Counted from the stretch's first letter, positions 1 through 10,392 are shown. The stretch: DNA of 64,000 nucleotides from Prevotella aff. ruminicola Tc2-24 (GCF_900110895.1 NZ_FOIQ01000003.1:124001-188000); one strand, 5' to 3'. Made by a program: numbers and translations. The notes: generated by a model from the letters alone, not told the origin.

Positions 1-1
1 G

Positions 2-118
2 GACACTATCACTACCGGGCATGACTGCTCGACATGCACTGCTGCTGACGAGGGATCATGTAAGATCCACTGTCTTTTAGAGGAAAAAAAGAACCAGAAG
101 GGGAAAGATGAAGAATAG
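2..118 (+). CDS. C-terminal fragment of an unknown Cys-rich-tailed protein
   Basis: An open frame runs from the window edge to a TAG that directly abuts the start codon of the next gene, so this is probably the 3' end of the first gene of the porW operon. The last 38 residues contain four cysteines close together (GHDCSTCTAADEGSCKIHC) and a charged Lys/Glu-rich tail. I do not recognise the family. The cysteine cluster could bind metal, but nothing more can be said from this fragment. The reading frame could also be fortuitous, although the exact abutment favours a real gene. Confidence 0.5.
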   Translation, partial: DTITTGHDCSTCTAADEGSCKIHCLLEEKKNQKGKDEE

Positions 119-3064
119 ATGCGTAAGGCCATCCACATATTGCTGACAGGAGTTGCCATCGTCATGACGATGGTAGGTTGCTCTACACAGAAAAACACAG
201 GCAACACACGATGGTGGCATTCCTTTAACGCCCGGTACAACACCTTCTTTAATGGTTCACAGGCCTTCATCGACGGCAATCTAGAAAAGGAGAAAGGCAA
301 CAAAGACAATTACACGGAGCTGATACCTCTCTACGCGGTGGGCAACAAAGCCAGCCGTGATATCGGTAAAGGACAATACGATCTGACTATCGAGAAGTGC
401 AGCAAAGCCATCAAGCAACACAGTATCAAGGTCAAGCCCGCATGGAACGGCAGCAAGCAAAAGACCGCGAAAGACCGCGAGTGGCTAGGACGTAGGGAAT
501 ACAATCCTTTTCTTTGGAAAGTATGGTTGCTCATGGGTAAGGCACAGTTCCAGCAAGGAGCCTTCGACGAGGCTGCCGCCACCTTCTCATACATGAGTCG
601 TCTATACCAGACACAACCTCTGCAGAACGGTCTTGCCAGAGCATGGCTTGCCAAATGCTACACGGAATTAGGATGGATGTACGATGCAGAGGATGTCATC
701 CGGAACATGAATCGTGACTCTATGGACTTCCGTGCTGTCAAGGACTGGGACTACACCTATGCAAACTATTTCATCCGACATCAGGAGTACCAGAAGGCCC
801 TCCCTTATCTCCACAAAGTTATCAAGCATGAGCGCCGACGGATACAGCGTGCCAGAGAGTGGTTCCTAATGGGACAGATACAACACCTGCTTGGGAACCG
901 CGAACAAGCCTATAAGGCCTTCGAGAAGGTGGTCGGTTGTCACCCGCCGTATGAGTTGGAGTTCAACGCCCGCATCGCCCAGACTGAGGTCATGGCAGAG
1001 GGGACAAACGTCCATCAGATGATCAGTCGTCTGAAGCGGATGGCTGCCTCAGAGAACAATACAGACAATCTCGACCAGATCTATTATGCCATCGGCAACA
1101 TCTACCTCACTCAGCGGGACACTACACAAGCCATCAACGCCTATGAGGACGGAGCACTTCTTTCTGTCAAAAATGGCATTGAGAAAGGTGTCTTGCTGCT
1201 CTCACTCGGAGACCTCTATTGGGATAAAGAGCGATTCTCTGATGCACAACGATGCTACGGGGAAGCCATCGGCCTGCTCGACAAAGACCATACGGGCTAT
1301 GAAGAGCTGTCTTACCGATCGAAGGTCTTGGATGAACTGGTACCTTACACAGAGGCTATCCAACTGCAGGACTCTCTATTGGCACTCGCCGACATGCCAG
1401 AAGCTAAAAGACTGGAGGTGATAGACCGAGTGATCGACAATCTGAGGAAGAAAGAGGAAAAAGAACGGAAGGAACAGGCGATGGCAGAAGTCGAACAACA
1501 GCGTCAACAAGAGGATGGTTTACTTCCCAACACGATGTTGCCAACGACACCGACCTCCGGTAACGGGCAGTGGTATTTCTATAACCCCGTTGCAGTCAGC
1601 CAAGGAAAGACAACTTTCCTGCGTCAGTGGGGAGCAAGGAAGAACATAGACAACTGGCAGCGTGTCAACCAGACTGTTGTTGCGGTGCCGTCCCCATCGG
1701 AAGATCCTGAAGAGGCTTCCTCCGACAGCCTTGAGGATACAGGATTATCAGACGAGATAGAAGAGTCCTCTCTGAATACCTCCAACCCGCATCAACGAGA
1801 CTATTACCTGGCACAGATCCCTTTCTCGGAGGAACAGAAGAAAAACAGTCACAACATCCTCAAGGATGCACTTCTACATGCCGGTATCATCTTCAAGGAT
1901 AAACTCGACCGTTCTGCCTCATCACCCCATCTGTCGAGACATCTGCATCTCAGCGAGGATATGCTTACAAGACTGACGGAAGACTACCAGGACGACAAAT
2001 GCATCGCCGAGGCATGGTATCATCTCTACCTCCTTTACGCCCGACAGGGCAGACAACAACAGGCAGACAACTGTATCAGACGCCTACAACATGATTTCCC
2101 AGAAAACGAATGGACACTTCTTCTCTCCGATCCCAACTATGCCGTCAATGCTAAGTTCGGGGAGCATATCGAGGATTCCCTATATGCCGCCACCTACGAG
2201 GCATTCAAGAATAACCAATCTGAGATTGTAAGAGCCAATGTACAACTGTCTGCCGACCGTTTTCCCTTGGGAGATAATCGCGCCAAATTCATCTTCATAG
2301 ATGGTCTCAGCCGGTTGAACGAAGGCGACAGAGATGGTTGTGCCAGTCAGCTCAAGTTTGTGGTTGAGAGATACCCAGACAGCGAGGTAACCAGTCTCTC
2401 AGGTATGATCCTTAAAGGCATCCAAGAAGGACGGACGCCTTATGGAAACCAGTTCGAGATGAGCGACATCTGGACACGCAGGAGTACGGACATGGCAGAA
2501 GACAGCACTGGCACCGCCACACTTAGCGATGAGCGCAACCAGCATTTCCTGTTTATCCTTATCTACCAACCGGACTCCGTTAATGCGAACCAGTTACTCT
2601 TCGAGATGGCCAGATACAATTTCACGAACTTCCTGGTTCGTAACTTCGAGATTCTACAGATGCCTCTCGCAGGCGACCGTGCTGGAGCATGGCAGCAGAT
2701 GCAGATCAGCGGTTTCCTCAATTATGACGAAGCGTTACAATACGCCCAGCAACTCTATGCCGACAATACCATGTCGACACGATTATCCCCCTGTCGCAGT
2801 CTCATTATCAGTGAGGGCAACCTGTCACTTATCGGTACGCGTTACAGCTACGATGACTATATGCAGTTCTACGAGAAGACCTTCCTCCCGATGAAGATCA
2901 GTGAGGAGAAACTGCTGATCCTTCCTAAGACCATTGAGCAACCCGACATAGAAGAGACGGAGCCCTCACCTACCCCCACAAGGACAGATGACGGCATACA
3001 ACCCGACAACAATCAACGGAAGCAGCAAGTACAGGATTTCGACTTCGGTGATGACTTCTGGTAA
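119..3064 (+). CDS. porW: PorW/SprE-like TPR lipoprotein (type IX secretion)
   Basis: A 981-residue protein with a lipoprotein signal peptide; the lipobox ends in VGC with Cys21 as the predicted lipidated residue. The region after it (RWWHSFNARYNTFFNG, DNYTELIPLY) matches what I know of the PorW/SprE family N-terminus. Helical tetratricopeptide-like repeats follow, then a Gln/Glu-rich linker around residues 440-480, a low-complexity acidic segment and a C-terminal part ending in DFDFGDDFW. PorW is an envelope lipoprotein needed for the type IX secretion system in Porphyromonas and Flavobacterium, where it links outer- and inner-membrane parts. The start abuts the upstream stop and porX begins 13 bp downstream, so the genes are probably co-transcribed. 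Some Bacteroidota without a full T9SS also keep homologues, so active T9SS use is not proven by this gene alone. Confidence 0.85.
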   Translation: MRKAIHILLTGVAIVMTMVGCSTQKNTGNTRWWHSFNARYNTFFNGSQAFIDGNLEKEKGNKDNYTELIPLYAVGNKASRDIGKGQYDLTIEKCSKAIKQHSIKVKPAWNGSKQKTAKDREWLGRREYNPFLWKVWLLMGKAQFQQGAFDEAAATFSYMSRLYQTQPLQNGLARAWLAKCYTELGWMYDAEDVIRNMNRDSMDFRAVKDWDYTYANYFIRHQEYQKALPYLHKVIKHERRRIQRAREWFLMGQIQHLLGNREQAYKAFEKVVGCHPPYELEFNARIAQTEVMAEGTNVHQMISRLKRMAASENNTDNLDQIYYAIGNIYLTQRDTTQAINAYEDGALLSVKNGIEKGVLLLSLGDLYWDKERFSDAQRCYGEAIGLLDKDHTGYEELSYRSKVLDELVPYTEAIQLQDSLLALADMPEAKRLEVIDRVIDNLRKKEEKERKEQAMAEVEQQRQQEDGLLPNTMLPTTPTSGNGQWYFYNPVAVSQGKTTFLRQWGARKNIDNWQRVNQTVVAVPSPSEDPEEASSDSLEDTGLSDEIEESSLNTSNPHQRDYYLAQIPFSEEQKKNSHNILKDALLHAGIIFKDKLDRSASSPHLSRHLHLSEDMLTRLTEDYQDDKCIAEAWYHLYLLYARQGRQQQADNCIRRLQHDFPENEWTLLLSDPNYAVNAKFGEHIEDSLYAATYEAFKNNQSEIVRANVQLSADRFPLGDNRAKFIFIDGLSRLNEGDRDGCASQLKFVVERYPDSEVTSLSGMILKGIQEGRTPYGNQFEMSDIWTRRSTDMAEDSTGTATLSDERNQHFLFILIYQPDSVNANQLLFEMARYNFTNFLVRNFEILQMPLAGDRAGAWQQMQISGFLNYDEALQYAQQLYADNTMSTRLSPCRSLIISEGNLSLIGTRYSYDDYMQFYEKTFLPMKISEEKLLILPKTIEQPDIEETEPSPTPTRTDDGIQPDNNQRKQQVQDFDFGDDFW

Positions 3065-3077
3065 AAAAGATAACGAT

Positions 3078-4628
3078 ATGACAAATGGCATCCTACTTTG
3101 GGTAGACGACGAGATCGAGCAGTTAAAAGCCCATATCCTGTTCCTTGAGAAGAAAGGCTATGAGGTGGTAACCGTCAGCAACGGTACTGACGCTATTGAT
3201 CTCTGTAAGGAGCGCAACTTCGATCTGGTGCTCCTAGACGAGCAGATGCCCGGTCTGAGTGGTCTGGAGACCCTTCAGAGACTCAAGGAGATACAGCCCT
3301 CGCTTCCCGCCGTCATGGTAACAAAGAGCGAGGAAGAGAACATCATGGAACAGGCCATCGGTCAGAAGATTGCCGACTATCTCATCAAGCCCGTGAATCC
3401 CAACCAGATCCTGCTGTCGCTCAAGAAGAACATCCACCGCCGCGCCATCGAGACCGAGGTGACACAGAGTCAATACCAACAGAGTTTCCAACAGATTGCC
3501 CTGCAGATCATGGACTGTCGGACATGGCAAGACTGGGCCGACGTCTATAAACGACTGGTACACTGGGAACTGGAGCTCAGTGCCACCGATAGCGACATGA
3601 CAGATATGTTGCAGATGCAGAAGGAAGAGGCCAACAACGGCTTTGCCAAGTTCATCAAGAAGAACTATCTAAACTGGGTTAACCACTCCCAACCCTCTCC
3701 CACACTCTCACCAGACATCTTCAAGACCAAAGTATTCCCGTTGCTGAACGAAGGAAAAAAGGTTTTCCTCGTTGTCCTTGACAACTTCCGTTACGACCAA
3801 TGGCGGACACTTGCTCAAGAAATCAGCGGACAGTTTGATATGGAGGAGAACCTATACTTCAGTATTCTGCCCACAGCTACCCAGTATGCACGCAATGCCA
3901 TCTTCAGCGGTCTGATGCCAAACAAGATTGCAGAGATGTTCCCCGACCTATGGGTGGATGAGGATGAGGAAGAAGGAAAGAACCTGAACGAGGAGCCACT
4001 GATCCGAACACAGTTCGACCGGTACAGGAGAAAGGAGTCTTTCTCTTACCATAAGGTTAACAGCTCTGCCGATGCAGACAAGCTGCTTCAGCAATTCCAT
4101 CTCCTTGAGAGAAACGATCTCAACGTCGTCGTCTTCAACTTCATCGACATGCTCAGTCATGCACGTACGGAATCAAAGATGGTCAGAGAACTCGCGAACA
4201 ATGAAAGTGCCTACAGGAGTATCACACTCTCGTGGTTCCGCCACTCGGTCATCTCCGACTTCTTCAAGCTGCTGTCGCAGACAGGCCATACCGTCATTGT
4301 CACCACGGATCATGGCAGTATCCGTTGTACCAGCCCCGTCAAGATTATAGGCGATCGAAACACCAACACCAATCTGCGCTATAAGCTCGGTAAGAATCTG
4401 GCGCACGACGACAAGAGCCTCTTCGTCATCAAGGATCCCCAGGAGGCGCAGTTGCCTGCACCCAACCTTTCGACGAGTTATGTCTTCGCAACAGGCGACT
4501 CCTTCTTCGCCTACCCGAATAACTACAATTATTACGTCTCCTATTATCGTGACACCTTCCAGCATGGAGGCATATCGATGGAGGAGATGATCATACCACT
4601 CATCACCATGACAGGAAAGAAAAGATAA
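3078..4628 (+). CDS. porX: PorX-like response regulator with PglZ domain
   Basis: A 516-residue protein starting at the ATG after the porW stop; an upstream in-frame ATG at 2988 lies inside porW and is less likely. Residues 1-120 form a CheY-type receiver: acidic pair Asp10/Asp11, phospho-acceptor Asp54 in VLLDEQMPG, and the conserved Lys in YLIKPVNP. The second half is an alkaline-phosphatase-like PglZ domain with metal-site motifs ([32 protein letters not shown]). In P. gingivalis PorX works with PorY to control type IX secretion, and its PglZ domain is reported as a metal-dependent phosphodiesterase. The porX-tsaE order is typical of Bacteroidota. No histidine kinase is present nearby. Confidence 0.9.
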   Translation: MTNGILLWVDDEIEQLKAHILFLEKKGYEVVTVSNGTDAIDLCKERNFDLVLLDEQMPGLSGLETLQRLKEIQPSLPAVMVTKSEEENIMEQAIGQKIADYLIKPVNPNQILLSLKKNIHRRAIETEVTQSQYQQSFQQIALQIMDCRTWQDWADVYKRLVHWELELSATDSDMTDMLQMQKEEANNGFAKFIKKNYLNWVNHSQPSPTLSPDIFKTKVFPLLNEGKKVFLVVLDNFRYDQWRTLAQEISGQFDMEENLYFSILPTATQYARNAIFSGLMPNKIAEMFPDLWVDEDEEEGKNLNEEPLIRTQFDRYRRKESFSYHKVNSSADADKLLQQFHLLERNDLNVVVFNFIDMLSHARTESKMVRELANNESAYRSITLSWFRHSVISDFFKLLSQTGHTVIVTTDHGSIRCTSPVKIIGDRNTNTNLRYKLGKNLAHDDKSLFVIKDPQEAQLPAPNLSTSYVFATGDSFFAYPNNYNYYVSYYRDTFQHGGISMEEMIIPLITMTGKKR

Positions 4629-4635
4629 GAATCAT

Positions 4636-5064
4636 ATGGAAATCAAGATCAAAGACTTAGGAAACATCCAAGAAGCTGCCCGTCTGTTCATTGAGCAAAT
4701 TGGCGATCACAAGGTTTTTGCCTTCTACGGTAAGATGGGAGCGGGTAAGACCACATTCATCAAGGCTATCTGCGAGGAGTTGGGCGTAAATGACGTCATC
4801 ACCTCCCCCACCTTCGCCATCATCAACGAATATAGGACCTCTCCTAAAGGGAGACTCGTAGAGACCACCATCTACCATTTCGACTTCTACCGAATCAAGA
4901 AACTGGAAGAAGTCTACGACATGGGGTATGAAGACTATTTCTACAGCGGGGCCCTCTGTTTCATCGAGTGGCCTGAGTTGATTGAAGAGCTGTTGCCCGA
5001 AGACACCGTGAAAGTCTGCATCACAGAAAACGGAGACGGGACACGCAGTATAGTCTGCTCATAA
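4636..5064 (+). CDS. tsaE: tRNA N6-threonylcarbamoyladenosine synthesis ATPase TsaE
   Basis: A 142-residue P-loop protein of normal TsaE (YjeE) length. The Walker A motif [10 protein letters not shown] is at residues 31-40, followed by the family motifs [10 protein letters not shown] and HFDFYRI and by the WPE signature in [14 protein letters not shown]. TsaE binds and activates the TsaB-TsaD pair that makes t6A37 on ANN-decoding tRNAs in the cytoplasm. It starts 7 bp after porX, so it is the last gene of the porW-porX-tsaE run, and it is followed at once by a strong bidirectional terminator. Confidence 0.93.
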   Translation: MEIKIKDLGNIQEAARLFIEQIGDHKVFAFYGKMGAGKTTFIKAICEELGVNDVITSPTFAIINEYRTSPKGRLVETTIYHFDFYRIKKLEEVYDMGYEDYFYSGALCFIEWPELIEELLPEDTVKVCITENGDGTRSIVCS

Positions 5065-5068
5065 CAAT

Positions 5069-5095
5069 AATACCCTGCCGTTCTGGCAGGGTATT
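5069..5095. terminator. Bidirectional intrinsic terminator between tsaE and the dnaE-trxA group
   Basis: A perfect 11-bp stem (AATACCCTGCC / GGCAGGGTATT) with a 5-base loop lies between the converging tsaE gene and the small minus-strand gene ending at 5098. T-rich sequence follows on the plus strand and A-rich sequence precedes it, so it can serve both directions. Confidence 0.8.
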
Positions 5096-5097
5096 AT

Positions 5098-5421
5098 TTA
5101 TAAGTTCTGTTCCTGGAAGTCCAGGTCTGCCTGGACGACAAAGAACACCTCTTTCGGATCAAACGAGGAACTGACACCCTCTTCCTTTGCCTTCTTGCAG
5201 ACAACGTCGGCCACGACATCCATATCGATGTCGACCTCATCGTCATTACTTTCCAGAATACCACTCGTATAATAGTAATCCACGACGGCATCCATGATAA
5301 ACAGGATATCATCGTCACTGTAACGGTCCTTGAGTTCCGACGGCAGCTGCTCACGGATAAAAGCCAACTCCCTCAGGTTCTCCTCTTCGTCAAGGCGAAG
5401 TTCCTCTTCCAGACTTGCCAT
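5098..5421 (-). CDS. Conserved hypothetical acidic protein next to trxA
   Basis: A 107-residue, strongly acidic soluble protein with no signal peptide or membrane segment. It is mostly charged helix at the N-terminus (MASLEEELRLDEEENLREL) and contains SDDDILFIMDAVVDYYY. I do not recognise a named domain. The start lies 2 bp after the trxA stop on the same strand, so it is translated from the dnaE-trxA message or a trxA transcript. It resembles uncharacterised proteins that I recall beside trxA in Bacteroidales, but no function can be assigned. Confidence 0.75.
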   Translation of the reverse strand: MASLEEELRLDEEENLRELAFIREQLPSELKDRYSDDDILFIMDAVVDYYYTSGILESNDDEVDIDMDVVADVVCKKAKEEGVSSSFDPKEVFFVVQADLDFQEQNL

Positions 5422-5423
5422 AA

Positions 5424-5738
5424 CTACAACAGGGCTTTGAATTTCTCGTCAAGTTTCGCCTTCGGCTGTGCGCCTACCAACTTGTCAACAACCTCTCCGT
5501 TCTTAAAGAACAGAATCGTAGGAATATTACGGATACCGAACTCTGCTGCCAGATCCTCATTATCCTCAACATCGCACTTGCCGACAACAATCTTGCCGTC
5601 GTACTCCTTTGCAAGTTCCGCAATGATAGGTGCCACCATACGGCAAGGGCCACACCATGTTGCCCAGAAATCCACTACCAGAGGCTGGTTGCCTGCTTTC
5701 AGACTTGCAAAGTTCTCATTTGTGATTGTTACTTCCAT
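5424..5738 (-). CDS. trxA: Thioredoxin
   Basis: A 104-residue protein with the classical thioredoxin fold signature VDFWATWCGPCRM; the redox cysteines are Cys29 and Cys32, and the cis-proline loop is seen in IRNIPTILFFKNG. It has no signal peptide, so it is the cytoplasmic dithiol reductant serving ribonucleotide reductase, methionine sulfoxide reductase and peroxidases. It follows dnaE by 57 bp on the same strand and precedes a small conserved gene, an arrangement consistent with one operon. Confidence 0.96.
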   Translation of the reverse strand: MEVTITNENFASLKAGNQPLVVDFWATWCGPCRMVAPIIAELAKEYDGKIVVGKCDVEDNEDLAAEFGIRNIPTILFFKNGEVVDKLVGAQPKAKLDEKFKALL

Positions 5739-5795
5739 TGTCTTTTCCTTTTTAATGAATACTATGATATCAACTCTTCTGCAAATACCATGCCA

Positions 5796-8700
5796 CTAAT
5801 TAATCTTATAGTCGAGCATCTCATGTTTCTCGATATAGTCAATCAGCGTATGTCTCACATCCACACCTTTCTCCCGACTGCGTAAGAGCACATGATTTCG
5901 TCCCTGCGAGTCGCGCAACTGAAAGAAGAGTTTGGTGCGACCAGGATTCTCACTGATAATCTCATTCAGGTCGGCCACAACGTCTTCACTCAGCATATCG
6001 GCAACTAAGGAGATCGTTATGCGATCGATGGCCTTTTCCTTGACACTCTGCAGGTACTCCACGTTCTGGATCTTCAGCTCCATCTGGGTGCTATTCTGGA
6101 AACGTGGTCGCAACTTCGCCGTCACATATACCGAAGCCCCTTCGGTAAACATACCGTTCCATTGTCCCCAATCCCGACCGAACAGGGCTATCTCCCCGTT
6201 TCCTTCAAAGTCTTCTACGGTGACAAATCCGCAAGGCTCTCCACTCTTGGTAAACTTCTGACGGACGGCCGTTACGATACCACCAATAACGACATCCTCT
6301 CGTCCGTCAAGACTCTGTACGTCTGCCAAATCGGCACAAGTCGCATTGCAAAGATTGTCGAGAATAATCTTATACTCATCCAACGGATGGGCTGACAGGT
6401 AGATACCCACCAGATCGCGCTCTTTGTTCAGTCGTTCGATATCACTCCAACGCACATCAGACTTCGGTACAGGCGGTGTGGCAATCTCCACGCCATCGAA
6501 GCCACCGAACAACGAGTTCTGTGCCTGTACCTTTTCCATCTGATAGGTCTGTCCGTAACGCACCAGCGTATCCAGCCACTCCTCGCCTCTCGAGTTCGTA
6601 GCGAAATAGTCCTCTCGTCGGATTCCGAAGCTGTCGAAGCCGCCACTCAGTGCCAACGACTCGAAGGCCTTACGGTTCACATTACTCATATTAACACGCT
6701 CCGCAAAGTCAAAGATCGATTTATACGGACCGTTCTGTTCACGTTCAGAGATGATTGCCTGTGCAGCAGACTCTCCCATTCCTTTGATGGCACCCAGACC
6801 AAAGCGAATCTCACCATGGTGGTTCACACCAAACTTCTCGTAACTCTCGTTGACATCCGGTCCCAGCGTGGCAATACCCATCTGCTTACACTCGTCCATC
6901 AACTTCGTGATTTCCGTAATCTGGTCACGCCGACGACTCATGATGGCGGCCATGAATTCCGCCGGATAGTTAGCCTTCAGATAAGCTGTCTGATAGGCCA
7001 CCCATGAGTAACAAGCTGCATGCGACTTATTAAAGGCATACGAAGCAAACTTCTCCCAATCGGCCCAGATTTTCTCCAGTATCTTCGGGTCATGTCCGTT
7101 CTTCTTACCACCCTCGATGAACTTCGGCTTCATCGCATCGACGATATCCTTTTTCTTCTTACCCATGGCCTTACGTAACGCGTCACTCTCACCTCGGGTA
7201 AAGTCAGCCAGTTGTCTGGAGAGTAGCATCACCTGCTCCTGATAGACAGTAATGCCATAGGTATCCTTCAGATATTTCTCCATACAAGGGATATCATATT
7301 TGATCTCTTCGCGACCGTTCTTACGAGCAATGAACGACGGGATATAGTCCATAGGTCCCGGACGATAAAGGGCGTTCATGGCTATCAGGTCCTCAAAGAC
7401 CGTCGGATGCAGTTCACGGAGATACTTCTGCATACCGGCCGACTCAAACTGGAACGTGCCGATCGTACGGCCCTGCTGATAGAGTTCGTATGTCTTCGGA
7501 TCATCGATGGGAATATTGTCAAGATCCACGTCTATGCCACGTGTACGCTTGATATTAGCACAAGCCTCCTTCAACTCCGACAGCGTCTTCAGACCGAGGA
7601 AGTCCATCTTGATCAGACCAGTCGACTCAATGACATGACCGTCGTACTGTGTACAGTTCGTCTTCACGCCTTTGAAGTCCGGGTCATCAGCTGTCGACAC
7701 CGGCACATGATCACTGATCGGGTCCCGGCAGATAATGAAGCCACAGGCATGGATACCAGTACCACGCACCGTTCCCTCAAGCATCTTCGCATATTTAATC
7801 GTATTCGCCAATGCCTGGTCGTTCGACGACTCCGCCTCTTGCAGTTCCCTCGTACACTTAATAGCATTGGGAAGATTCATCTTCATTCCCTCTGGCAGAC
7901 GGTCAGGGATAGCCTTACAAAGCGCATTCGTAAGTCCGAGGGGTACTTTCTCCACACGAGCCACATCCTTGATGGAGTTCTTAGTGGCCATCGTGGCATA
8001 GGTGATGATATGGGCACAGTTCTCATGTCCATATTTATCCTCCACCCATTTCAGTACCCGGCCACGTCCGTCATCATCGAAGTCGGTATCGATATCAGGC
8101 AGAGATATTCGGTCCGGGTTCAGGAAACGCTCGAACAGCAAGTCATACTTTAATGGGTCGATTTTCGTAATACCTAGGCAGTAGGCCACCACACTTCCTG
8201 CCGCAGAACCACGCCCAGGTCCGACCATCACTCCCAGTTCATCACGTGCAGAATTGATAAAGTCTTGCACAATCAAGAAATAGCCAGGGAATCCCATGGT
8301 CTTCATGATATGGAGTTCGAACTTCACACGTTCGACGACATCATCAGGAATCGGGTCACCGTAGCGTCGCTTCGCACCAGCATAGGCCAGTTCAGCCAGA
8401 TAGTCGGCCTCGAACTTGATACGATATAACTTATCGTATCCACCCAGTTTCTTGATTTTCTTCTCACCCTCTTCCGGAGGAAGCTGGTTCTGACCGTTCT
8501 CATCACTCGTAAACTCATCATAGAGCTGTTGCTCCGTGAATTTAGCACGCCACTCATCTTCCGTACCGAACGACTCCGGGATTGGGAAGAACGGCATGAT
8601 CGGGTCATTATCCAGACTGTAGGTCTCCACCTTGTCAAGAATCTCCAATGTGTTTGACAAGGCTTCCGGCACATCCCCGAAGATATCATTCATCTCCTGA

Positions 8701-9506
8701 CGGGTCTTGAACCACTCCTGCTTAGAATAAAGCATACGTGTCGGGTCGTCAAGATCCTTACCGGTAGAGAGACAAAGCAGGTGGTCATGGGCCTCAGCAT
8801 TCTCCTTGTCCACGAAATGCGCATCATTCGTACATACTAATTTGATGCCATATTCCCTTGCCAACTCGATAAGCACTTTGTTTGCCTGCTGTTGCAGGGG
8901 GAATGTCTCACGGTTGGCACGGATCGTCGGGTCTGTCACCTCATGTCGCTGCAACTCCAGATAATAGTCATCGCCAAAGACACGTTTATGCCACTCTATC
9001 GACTCACGGGCACCGGCGATATCGCCTTTCAGGATCTTGGCCGGCACCTCACCGGCGATACAAGCAGAACAGACAATCAAGTCCTCATGATACTTCTCCA
9101 GCTCTTTATGGTCTGTTCGCGGACGGTTATAAAAACCGTCAACCCACGAGTTGCTCACCAGCTTGATCAGGTTCTTATAGCCACGATAGTTCTTAGCCAG
9201 CACAATCAAGTGATAGCCACCCAAGTCTTCCTTGGTCTCCTTCAGTCTCATGTCGCCGCGACGGGCCACATACATCTCACATCCGAAGATGGGTTTAAAT
9301 GGTTCCAGTCCTTCCTTCTTCCTTTGCTTGTTGACGCCAACGCAGATATCATGAAACTCCTTCATGCCGAACATATCACCATGATCGGTGATGGCCATGC
9401 CCTTCATGCCGTCAGCGATAGCCTTGTCGACCAGTTTCTTGATACTGGACTGTCCATCCAATATAGAATAATATGTATGTACGTGTAGATGTACGAAATC
9501 TTCCAT
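5796..9506 (-). CDS. dnaE: DNA polymerase III alpha subunit
   Basis: A 1236-residue replicative polymerase. The N-terminus is a PHP domain (VHLHVHTYYSILDG, ITDHGDMFGMKEF). The C-family polymerase core follows with GPGRGSAAGSVVAYCLGI and the acidic active-site stretch PDIDTDFDDDGRGRVLKW. The finger region includes ALYRPGPMDYIP and the C-terminal part has an OB-fold (VVIGGIVTAVRQKFT). Length and order fit the DnaE1 type of Bacteroidota. It synthesises the leading and lagging strands as part of the holoenzyme. trxA lies 57 bp downstream. A TAACTTTG -7 box lies 69-76 bp upstream of the start codon on the minus strand. Confidence 0.97.
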   Translation of the reverse strand: MEDFVHLHVHTYYSILDGQSSIKKLVDKAIADGMKGMAITDHGDMFGMKEFHDICVGVNKQRKKEGLEPFKPIFGCEMYVARRGDMRLKETKEDLGGYHLIVLAKNYRGYKNLIKLVSNSWVDGFYNRPRTDHKELEKYHEDLIVCSACIAGEVPAKILKGDIAGARESIEWHKRVFGDDYYLELQRHEVTDPTIRANRETFPLQQQANKVLIELAREYGIKLVCTNDAHFVDKENAEAHDHLLCLSTGKDLDDPTRMLYSKQEWFKTRQEMNDIFGDVPEALSNTLEILDKVETYSLDNDPIMPFFPIPESFGTEDEWRAKFTEQQLYDEFTSDENGQNQLPPEEGEKKIKKLGGYDKLYRIKFEADYLAELAYAGAKRRYGDPIPDDVVERVKFELHIMKTMGFPGYFLIVQDFINSARDELGVMVGPGRGSAAGSVVAYCLGITKIDPLKYDLLFERFLNPDRISLPDIDTDFDDDGRGRVLKWVEDKYGHENCAHIITYATMATKNSIKDVARVEKVPLGLTNALCKAIPDRLPEGMKMNLPNAIKCTRELQEAESSNDQALANTIKYAKMLEGTVRGTGIHACGFIICRDPISDHVPVSTADDPDFKGVKTNCTQYDGHVIESTGLIKMDFLGLKTLSELKEACANIKRTRGIDVDLDNIPIDDPKTYELYQQGRTIGTFQFESAGMQKYLRELHPTVFEDLIAMNALYRPGPMDYIPSFIARKNGREEIKYDIPCMEKYLKDTYGITVYQEQVMLLSRQLADFTRGESDALRKAMGKKKKDIVDAMKPKFIEGGKKNGHDPKILEKIWADWEKFASYAFNKSHAACYSWVAYQTAYLKANYPAEFMAAIMSRRRDQITEITKLMDECKQMGIATLGPDVNESYEKFGVNHHGEIRFGLGAIKGMGESAAQAIISEREQNGPYKSIFDFAERVNMSNVNRKAFESLALSGGFDSFGIRREDYFATNSRGEEWLDTLVRYGQTYQMEKVQAQNSLFGGFDGVEIATPPVPKSDVRWSDIERLNKERDLVGIYLSAHPLDEYKIILDNLCNATCADLADVQSLDGREDVVIGGIVTAVRQKFTKSGEPCGFVTVEDFEGNGEIALFGRDWGQWNGMFTEGASVYVTAKLRPRFQNSTQMELKIQNVEYLQSVKEKAIDRITISLVADMLSEDVVADLNEIISENPGRTKLFFQLRDSQGRNHVLLRSREKGVDVRHTLIDYIEKHEMLDYKIN

Positions 9507-9574
9507 TATCAGTAATATTGTTGCTTCTGTCCCCTCCGGAGCTTTGCAAGGACAAGGCCCCTACAGGTCGAGGA

Positions 9575-9582
9575 CAAAGTTA
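9575..9582 (-). promoter_or_regulatory. -7 box of the dnaE promoter
   Basis: CAAAGTTA on the plus strand reads TAACTTTG on the minus strand, a match to the Bacteroidota TAnnTTTG element, about 70 bp upstream of dnaE. No clear TTTG at the -33 position was seen, so this call rests on the -7 box and its position. Confidence 0.5.
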
Positions 9583-9622
9583 CGCTGAAATCCCGAGAAT
9601 GCCAAAAGAAAAGCGTGAAAAG

Positions 9623-9654
9623 TTTGTAACTTCCGTAAAAATTACGTACCTTTG
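9623..9654 (+). promoter_or_regulatory. Promoter of the psd-pssA operon
   Basis: TTTG at 9623-9626 is separated by 20 bp from TACCTTTG at 9647-9654, an exact match to the Bacteroidota housekeeping promoter. It lies about 30 bp before the psd start codon and points away from dnaE. Confidence 0.8.
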
Positions 9655-9685
9655 CACACAAAACAAGAAACAATCAAGATAACTA

Positions 9686-10375
9686 ATGGGAGAAAGAATT
9701 AAGAAACTAAAGAAGATCAGAATTCACCGTGAAGGCACCAACGAGCTCACCCTGAGCGCCTTGGTTGTCATTGGAATCGCCACGGTACTCTGGTATTCTT
9801 TCAATACAACCATACCGTTCTGGATTTTCATCATCATCTTCGGTACCGCCTGGCTGATGGCACTGAATTTCTATCGTTGTCCGATACGTTATTATAACGG
9901 TGACACTGAGAAGATGGTCGTTGCCCCTGCCGACGGCAGGATCGTTGTGATTGAGGAGACAGAAGAGAACGAGTATTTCCATGACAAGCGTCTGATGATC
10001 TCCATCTTCATGAGTCCGCTAAACGTGCATGCCAACTGGTTCCCCGTCGACGGAAAGGTCAAGTTCGTTCACCATCAGAACGGCAACTACCACAAAGCCT
10101 GGCTGCCGAAGGCCAGCGAAGAAAACGAGCATGCCGACATCATGATCACGACCCCGGATGGACAGGACATCCTGGTGAGACAGATAGCCGGTGCCATGGC
10201 GCGCCGTATCGTCACCTATGCCAAAGACGGCGAGGAGTGCTATATCGACGAGCACCTGGGCTTCATCAAGCTAGGCTCACGTGTGGATGTATTCCTACCA
10301 CTGGATACAGAAGTGCTCTGCCGTATGGATCAGCCCACGACAGGCGACCAGACCGTTATCGCAAAATTGAAGTAG
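9686..10375 (+). CDS. psd: Phosphatidylserine decarboxylase
   Basis: A 229-residue enzyme of the short Psd form. Two membrane-spanning segments lie near residues 20-60, followed by the decarboxylase domain ([29 protein letters not shown]). Near the C-terminus, [13 protein letters not shown] contains the Gly197-Ser198 self-cleavage site that yields the alpha chain with its pyruvoyl group. It converts phosphatidylserine to phosphatidylethanolamine in the inner membrane. It is followed after 17 bp by the phosphatidylserine synthase gene, so the two successive steps of PE synthesis are encoded together. Confidence 0.95.
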   Translation: MGERIKKLKKIRIHREGTNELTLSALVVIGIATVLWYSFNTTIPFWIFIIIFGTAWLMALNFYRCPIRYYNGDTEKMVVAPADGRIVVIEETEENEYFHDKRLMISIFMSPLNVHANWFPVDGKVKFVHHQNGNYHKAWLPKASEENEHADIMITTPDGQDILVRQIAGAMARRIVTYAKDGEECYIDEHLGFIKLGSRVDVFLPLDTEVLCRMDQPTTGDQTVIAKLK

Positions 10376-10392
10376 CCAAGAGTTCAATCTTT

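Noticed and set aside
7407..8153. A 248-codon frame antisense to dnaE
   Set aside because: It lies wholly inside the dnaE coding region on the opposite strand and has no domain, promoter or conserved pattern; long antisense frames are common here because of codon bias.
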